The notes beneath the pieces were generated by a model that made no database searches, was not told the DNA's origin, and was given only the letters and a program-made list of their open reading frames with translations. Positions 59,086 to 64,000 of a DNA stretch of 64,000 nt are shown in pieces; within the stretch, counting starts at the first letter, position 1, and each line of letters begins with the position of its first letter. Origin of the DNA: Cytobacillus dafuensis (GTDB lineage: Bacteria; Bacillota; Bacilli; Bacillales; Cytobacillaceae); contig NZ_CP042593.1 of NCBI RefSeq assembly GCF_007995155.1, positions 3,824,001-3,888,000 of the forward strand, read 5' to 3'. The translations under genes were made by a program, and so were the position numbers.

Positions 59086-60039
59086 CTATTTTAATAAAAA
59101 TCCCGCTGCTAACGGGTCGGTTGGGTCTAGCAGATAGGTTTGCATGCCTGTAATAAAACCGCGGCTTGTCAATGCAAACTTATATCCGCTGTCTGAGTGA
59201 CCCGCTAATTGAGCAGTTAGTAAGCTATTAAAAATACTTTCATTTTCGAGAGTCTGTTCTTTAGAAAGCGCACCACTAGAATGCAGGCTTGCATAGCAGG
59301 CCGCAGTCGTTCCGAATCCTGGTGTACGGTCAATAAAATGATCTCTGCGGAAGGTAACGGTTTTAATTCGTCCTGATCCTGCATCAGAGTCATCTAATAA
59401 AACGACTTTCTGAATGGATTGGTTAGCCGCAAGAGCTTCATTTACAGCCTGCCCCCAGCTTTGTACATCGGCAAGATCATCTATATGAATCTGGAATGGA
59501 ACATCCTTTTTGTTAAAAATGGCATATAATTGGTCTGCTTGAACGAGAGAATACTCTGTTTGGAAGCCGTTCCCGCTCAAAGAGACATTTGATTGAACGG
59601 CTTGACAAGGCTTTGTTTCCAACTGAACGGACACCACCTCATCGTCCATCATTACAGCATGAACCTTAATGGCACCGCTAACGGTTTCTAATGTATATTC
59701 ATTTGAATCTTTTGCTGGCAAATGACCGCATTCTAATAAGGCGGTAATAACTGCCACCGCTCCCGCATGATGCATTGAAACGGTTTCTTCATGATTGAAA
59801 AATACAACTGCAGCATCTGCTTCCCGACTAAACGGCGGAACTACCAAACAGCCATTCAAGCCGGCAAATCCGCGAGGCTCATTTAACAAAAGCTTAATTT
59901 CATCAGCATAAGTATGAAAAAACTGCTCATCTAATTGCTTCAAGCTCTGATAATGTATGAATGGCGTATCTTTAATAATGCGAAAAGCCTCTCCAGCTAC
60001 ATGGACATCTGTTGCGGTATAAGCTTTTTGAATTTTCAT
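59086..60039 (-). CDS. proline-racemase-family paralog lacking both catalytic cysteines
   Basis: 317 residues, clearly of the family (ATDVHVAGEAFRIIKDTPF, LLNEPRGFAGLNG, DPTDPLAAGFLL). At the first catalytic position it has His90 (MHHAG instead of MCGHG) and at the second Gly241 (DRTPGFGTTAA instead of [11 protein letters not shown]). Neither racemase (Cys/Cys) nor known dehydratase (Cys/Thr) chemistry fits. It overlaps the active-type paralog by 4 bp, so the two are made together; a non-catalytic partner subunit or a new activity is possible. No frameshift or stop: the frame is intact. Confidence 0.85.
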   Translation of the reverse strand: MKIQKAYTATDVHVAGEAFRIIKDTPFIHYQSLKQLDEQFFHTYADEIKLLLNEPRGFAGLNGCLVVPPFSREADAAVVFFNHEETVSMHHAGAVAVITALLECGHLPAKDSNEYTLETVSGAIKVHAVMMDDEVVSVQLETKPCQAVQSNVSLSGNGFQTEYSLVQADQLYAIFNKKDVPFQIHIDDLADVQSWGQAVNEALAANQSIQKVVLLDDSDAGSGRIKTVTFRRDHFIDRTPGFGTTAACYASLHSSGALSKEQTLENESIFNSLLTAQLAGHSDSGYKFALTSRGFITGMQTYLLDPTDPLAAGFLLK

Positions 60040-61076
60040 TTCACATCCTCCATTTCATGTTCCTCCATTGGGGGAATGAGGAGAAATCCTTCTTTAAGTG
60101 GATCTTCTTCGTTATAAAAGAATTTATGCATTCCCATTAACCAAGCTGATCCTGCAATTCTAGTCACGACAGCTGATACTCCATTAACATTTGTTGTTTC
60201 AAGGACACGCCCGCGGAATAATGAACCAACAATGCTTTCATGGACAAATTCTTCACCCATACTAATTTCCTGCTTTGAAAAAAGAACGGCTAGTTTGGCC
60301 GATGTACCAGTTCCACATGGAGAGCGATCGATTCCACCTGGAGGAACGACGACTGTATTTTTCACATGTGCCTCTTCATGAGTAGGTTCGGTGAAAAACT
60401 CGACATGGGTTAAGCCTCTAATGAATGGATGCTCTGGATGAACAATTTCCGTTTCTTCGTTAATCGTATTTCTAATTTTGATCGCTTTTTCAATGATTTT
60501 TGAAGCATTGTCTGGTATTAATTCCAATCCAACCGATTTTGCATCGATAATGGCATAGAAGTTGCCCCCATAGGCAATATCTGCATCAACTCGACCGATG
60601 CCTTCAACATCAACAGAAACATTTTTTAGCAGGAATGCTGGGATATTACAAAAGGACACCTCTTTTGCTTTACCGTTTTCAACAGTAATATCCACTTCTA
60701 CTAGCCCAGCAGGTGTATCTAGATTGATCGAAGTAATCGGCTCGTGAACGGGAATTAATCCCGACTCAATTAATGCTGTGCACACGCCAATTGTGTCATG
60801 CCCGCACATTGGTAAGTAACCGCCTGTTTCTATATAGATCACGCCAATATCGGCTTCAGGATGACACGGATCCGTTAATAGAGCACCAGACATAACATCA
60901 TGGCCTCTTGGTTCATTCATTAATAATTTGCGAATCCAATCATACTCTCTTTTCATATGGAGCATTTTTTCCGACATCGTTTCTCCCTTGAGCTCTGGGA
61001 GACCGCTAATCAATGTCCTTGTTGGATTTCCTCCCGTATGTGTATCTATCGTAGTAAAGACTCTATTTGCCCTCAT
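60036..61076 (-). CDS. 4-hydroxyproline 2-epimerase / proline racemase family protein
   Basis: 346 residues with Cys91 (LPMCGHDTIGV) and Cys254 ([12 protein letters not shown]), the full two-base catalytic pair. Family segments TIDTHTGGNPTR and MNEPRGHDVMSG are present. Expected to turn trans-4-hydroxy-L-proline into cis-4-hydroxy-D-proline for the FAD enzyme encoded just upstream. C-terminus ends FFYNEEDPLKEGFLL plus a short acidic tail. Second gene of the sigma-54 operon; a 165-bp structured gap separates it from the first. Confidence 0.88.
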   Translation of the reverse strand: MRANRVFTTIDTHTGGNPTRTLISGLPELKGETMSEKMLHMKREYDWIRKLLMNEPRGHDVMSGALLTDPCHPEADIGVIYIETGGYLPMCGHDTIGVCTALIESGLIPVHEPITSINLDTPAGLVEVDITVENGKAKEVSFCNIPAFLLKNVSVDVEGIGRVDADIAYGGNFYAIIDAKSVGLELIPDNASKIIEKAIKIRNTINEETEIVHPEHPFIRGLTHVEFFTEPTHEEAHVKNTVVVPPGGIDRSPCGTGTSAKLAVLFSKQEISMGEEFVHESIVGSLFRGRVLETTNVNGVSAVVTRIAGSAWLMGMHKFFYNEEDPLKEGFLLIPPMEEHEMEDVK

Positions 61077-61099
61077 CTGCTCAACACCCTTTCTATCAG

Positions 61100-61171
61100 A
61101 TCCGCCTTGGCGGATTTTTCGCCCAGATTTTTATCGGGCATAGCCCGATAATTTCCTCTAAAAAATCTGAG
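61100..61171 (-). other. stem-loops in the gap between oxidase and epimerase genes
   Basis: ATCCGCCTTGGCGGAT is a perfect short palindrome. Next, TTATCGGGC-ATA-GCCCGATAA lies inside an outer pairing CAGATTTTT../..AAAAATCTG. There is no T-run on the minus strand, so these look like mRNA structure elements within the operon, not terminators. Confidence 0.55.
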
Positions 61172-61241
61172 GCATCTGCCAGAGACTTAACTTTATTCAG
61201 CAAGGATTTGAACCCCGTTGAATTGGTTATCTTTTTTGCAT

Positions 61242-62438
61242 TTATCTCTCACTTAAAGAAGCAGGAGATGAATGCGGAATAAAGTTAAAGCGGTTAAAGC
61301 TTAGCGGTTCAACAAGGATACTTGTTTCCCTATCATTAATTAGCTCTTCAATGACTTTACCTGTAATAGCTGCAAGGCTAATTCCATCGCCCTCATGTCC
61401 AGCTGCTATGTAATAGTTTGGAATATGATCCACTTTAGAAACGATTGGCAAATGGTCCTCTGTCCACGGGCGCAAGCCTGCATAAGATCGAATGACCATC
61501 ATATCTGCCATTTTCGGATAAAAGCGGATAGCGCGATTAGCAATGCATTTTAAGACCTCATTATTTACTTTTGTATTTAATCCGACGAACTCCCTGCTGC
61601 TCCCTATGAGAAAGTTTTGGCTCTCTGTTGGTTCAAAGACAAGTGCTACCCCGTACTTTTCAGTTAAAGGATCAACACGGCGGTGTCCACCAAATTTAGA
61701 GATTAAGTAGCCAAACTCCATTACCTTTCTTGAACCTACATGCTCCTGCCTTGACGCAACGATAATATGTCCCTTTCTTGGCAGAATTGGAATCGAAAGA
61801 TCAAGCATCTCTCCTAATCTAGGAGCCCAAATTCCTCCCGCGTTTACAACATGATTAGCAGTAAACACTCCATTTGTTGTGTCAACAGTGAAAGTGCCAT
61901 TTTCTTCTTTTTTCATTGATTTAACTTCAGTTTGCTTATATGCTTTAGCCCCAAATTTCTTTGCTGCATCAAGCATAGAAAAAGCTAGAAGATAAGGATT
62001 AACCGTGGAATCTGTTGCACATTCCAATCCACCTAATAAATCATCTGCAAAAAATTTAGACTCTTGGCGAATATCCTGACGGTCAAGCATGCGGAATGGC
62101 AGACCAGCTTCTCTTTGACGATCTACCCATTTCTGTGCTGCCTCCATCTCTTCCTCTGACTCACAAACAAGGATGCTCCCTGGAGCACGATATTCAAATT
62201 TATGCTCTAATTCTTTGCTTAAATCATCTACTAATTTCTGACTTACTAAAGACATCTGACTGTCAAAGCCCGGATCTTTATCTATGGCGAGGATATTGCC
62301 GTCACATCGAGAAGACGTCCCGCTGACAAATTCACCTTTTTCAAGTATTGTTACGTCTTTTCCTGATTTAGAAGTATAATAGGCAATTGAACAGCCTATT
62401 ATTCCACCGCCGATGACTAACACATCACAATGTTTCAC
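61242..62438 (-). CDS. FAD-dependent D-amino-acid oxidase family (probable D-hydroxyproline dehydrogenase)
   Basis: 398 residues. Rossmann FAD motif VIGGGIIGCSIAYY at residues 7-20, Glu in VTILEKGEFVSGTSS for the ribose, HVVNAGGIWAPRLGEM in the middle and SYAGLRPWTEDHLPIVS..AAGHEGDGISLAAITGK at the end, the DAO/GlyOx pattern. Would oxidise cis-4-hydroxy-D-proline to the pyrroline acid. First gene behind the sigma-54 promoter. Bacterial D-Hyp dehydrogenases can be multi-subunit; no small iron-sulfur partner gene is seen here. Confidence 0.85.
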   Translation of the reverse strand: MKHCDVLVIGGGIIGCSIAYYTSKSGKDVTILEKGEFVSGTSSRCDGNILAIDKDPGFDSQMSLVSQKLVDDLSKELEHKFEYRAPGSILVCESEEEMEAAQKWVDRQREAGLPFRMLDRQDIRQESKFFADDLLGGLECATDSTVNPYLLAFSMLDAAKKFGAKAYKQTEVKSMKKEENGTFTVDTTNGVFTANHVVNAGGIWAPRLGEMLDLSIPILPRKGHIIVASRQEHVGSRKVMEFGYLISKFGGHRRVDPLTEKYGVALVFEPTESQNFLIGSSREFVGLNTKVNNEVLKCIANRAIRFYPKMADMMVIRSYAGLRPWTEDHLPIVSKVDHIPNYYIAAGHEGDGISLAAITGKVIEELINDRETSILVEPLSFNRFNFIPHSSPASLSER

Positions 62439-62479
62439 ATAACCAATCTCCCTTCTCTTGGGCTGCCTATCTTCTTTAA

Positions 62480-62495
62480 TGCAAATAGTGTGCCA
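62480..62495 (-). promoter_or_regulatory. sigma-54 (-24/-12) promoter of the hydroxyproline operon
   Basis: Minus strand TGGCAC-ACTAT-TTGCA, a full match to the sigma-54 consensus, 42 bp before the start of the FAD oxidase gene and facing it. The divergent gene encodes a sigma-54 activator. Confidence 0.92.
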
Positions 62496-62764
62496 ACAGA
62501 ATAATATTTTTTTAGAAAAAATTTACTTTCTTCAATTCCTTACGGCGAATGCCTTCGTTTTTCTTTAAAGCGACTTTATATCATTCATTTCTACTTTTTT
62601 ACGCTGAAAAAATATTTTTCCTAAAAACAACAATTCTCTTCTGAGATTAAAATTTTTTCGAAAAATAAATTTCAAGTCACTAGGAATTTTTTAAAAATTT
62701 GATAAACTTATGTGTAATATTTTATACAGTGTTTATTTTTTTTTACACTTCTAGGAGGAGAACC

Positions 62765-64000
62765 ATGTTTTCTTTGCCGACATTAAAAAAAATAATTGAA
62801 AATAAATTAATCACGTTATCTTGCGAAGAGGAAATCTCAGAAAAAAATGGAGAATATTTTTTAGGATTATCGAAAGTTCCTAGCACGATTGTATGTATGG
62901 ATGATTCATTTGATACATTAGTTCAATTAGCTCAGGCATATCCGACTGTTATTGTTTTGGATGTAAACAAAAAGCCTTTAGGATGTATAACTGCTGCTCA
63001 AATCATTCATTTTCTACATAATTCTTATCATCAATTAAAGGCATTCTATGAGACTGTCATTCGAACAATGGATGCTTCTGTCACGGTTATTGATGCCAAT
63101 GAGCGTGTACGTACATGGACTGAAGGGGCTGAAAAAATCTTTTCAGTGAAACAAAATGAAATCATCGGCAAACCTATTACTGATTTCTTTGAACACAAAG
63201 ACCTTGAAATATTGCAAACTCTTTATAAAGGAAAAAAAATCTCGGGGCAGCATCATCAGCCTCGTTCAGATTTATTTGTCCTAATTAACTCAAATCCTGT
63301 TTATTTTAATGATCAAATTATAGGGGCAGTCGTTTCGGAGACCGATATCACAAATCAAGTCGTATTAAACGAGAAACTATTTAATATGTCTACAGAGGTT
63401 CACCGTTTAGAGCAGGAAGTAGCGCGGTATAAACCTTCCGTCGATCCCTTTAATTTAATTAAAGGAAATAGTGCGGCCTTACAAAGAACGGTGCAGCTTG
63501 CTAAAAAAGTGTGCTCAGTGAAATCAACGGTTTTAATACTAGGTGAAAGCGGTGTAGGCAAAGAGGTGTTTGCCAAAGCAATCCATGAAGCAAGCGAAGT
63601 GGCAAATGCACCTTTTATTTCGATAAACTGCGGAGCAATCCCGGCGTCTTTATTTGAAAGTGAATTCTTTGGATATGAACGCGGAGCCTTTTCAGGTGCT
63701 GATCAGAAAGGAAAGAAAGGAAAAATAGAATTAGCCAAAGGCGGCACCCTGTTTCTAGATGAGATTGGTGAATTGCCTCTTGAGATGCAGGTTAAGCTGC
63801 TGCGAGTTCTACAGGAACGGAAATTTTACAGGGTTGGCGGCGAAAAAGAAATTGATACAGATTTTCGTGTGATTGCTGCCACAAATAGAAATTTAAAAGA
63901 TTTAATGAACGAAGGGCAATTTCGAGAAGATCTTTATTACCGATTAAATGTAGTTAGTATACATATTCCCCCGTTAAGAGAAAGACGAGAGGATATTATT
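62765..64000 (+). CDS. sigma-54-dependent transcriptional activator, CBS-PAS-AAA+ (3' partial)
   Basis: 412 residues visible; the frame runs off the window. N-terminal CBS-like half ([31 protein letters not shown]), a PAS domain from about residue 105 ([21 protein letters not shown]), then the AAA+ domain: Walker A GESGVGKE (about 262), the sigma-54 contact loop ERGAFSGAD (a GAFTGA variant), and Walker [12 protein letters not shown]. Resembles PrdR/RocR-type regulators of proline and arginine breakdown. The DNA-binding HTH lies beyond the edge. AGGAGGAG precedes the ATG. Divergent from the operon it probably controls. Confidence 0.93.
   Translation, partial: MFSLPTLKKIIENKLITLSCEEEISEKNGEYFLGLSKVPSTIVCMDDSFDTLVQLAQAYPTVIVLDVNKKPLGCITAAQIIHFLHNSYHQLKAFYETVIRTMDASVTVIDANERVRTWTEGAEKIFSVKQNEIIGKPITDFFEHKDLEILQTLYKGKKISGQHHQPRSDLFVLINSNPVYFNDQIIGAVVSETDITNQVVLNEKLFNMSTEVHRLEQEVARYKPSVDPFNLIKGNSAALQRTVQLAKKVCSVKSTVLILGESGVGKEVFAKAIHEASEVANAPFISINCGAIPASLFESEFFGYERGAFSGADQKGKKGKIELAKGGTLFLDEIGELPLEMQVKLLRVLQERKFYRVGGEKEIDTDFRVIAATNRNLKDLMNEGQFREDLYYRLNVVSIHIPPLRERREDII

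Overview
The window looks like chromosomal DNA from a low-GC Gram-positive spore-former of the Bacillaceae (Bacillus in the broad sense). The evidence is purine-rich Shine-Dalgarno sites before ATG, TTG and GTG starts, Bacillus-type families (YtkD, LuxS, YtzI, YidD, YteA, DUF1540, DUF6154, DUF6612), a menaquinone cluster in the order menF-D-H-B-E, a glgB-C-D-A-P operon, and an rRNA operon followed by 21 tRNAs. From memory, that tRNA order is the one in B. subtilis rrnB-trnB. I cannot name the genus or species from sequence alone.

Layout. 1-7 kb: end of an SsuC/YtlD-type permease, ytkD, small Bacillus proteins, luxS, yidD, carbonic anhydrase and a Zur-box-preceded zinc-binding lipoprotein. 6.9-15.4 kb: menaquinone genes menE, menB, menH, menD, menF (minus) and menA (plus). 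15.5-17 kb: a VOC protein and a decayed IS1595-like transposase. 17.2-26.5 kb: yteA and the glycogen operon. 27-34.1 kb: the minus-strand rrn operon with 21 tRNAs, preceded by a gene-poor stretch with a DnaA-box cluster. 35-37.6 kb: acetyltransferase, EamA transporter and MgtC-like protein.

37.9-47.4 kb is accessory. It starts at a tRNA-Ala(GGC) whose 3' end is duplicated 0.9 kb downstream with an integrase N-terminal fragment between the copies. It then holds a PD-(D/E)XK-like protein, a secreted M6 metalloprotease, small orphan proteins, a stop-interrupted lipoprotein and a secreted S15 X-Pro dipeptidyl-peptidase. 47.4-64 kb is one coherent catabolic region: three proline-racemase-family proteins, a peptide ABC transporter with fused ATPases, an M24 Xaa-Pro peptidase, a FAD amino-acid oxidase, a DapA-family lyase/deaminase and a semialdehyde dehydrogenase. 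Divergent to them is a sigma-54-dependent activator (CBS-PAS-AAA+, cut by the window edge). A full-consensus -24/-12 promoter faces the operon. Together this reads as uptake of proline/hydroxyproline-rich (collagen-like) peptides and conversion of hydroxyproline to 2-oxoglutarate.

Interspersed repeats are the most unusual feature. One family (called R1 here, 7 copies, 53-275 bp) is bounded at both ends by ATAAA, and in three cases starts on the TAA stop codon of a gene. A second family (R2, 2 copies) is bounded by GAAAAGC. One R2 copy shares with R1 a 48-bp twin-hairpin module whose stems differ by paired compensatory changes while the AGGAC loops are unchanged. All product names are inferred by reading the sequence; no database search was possible.
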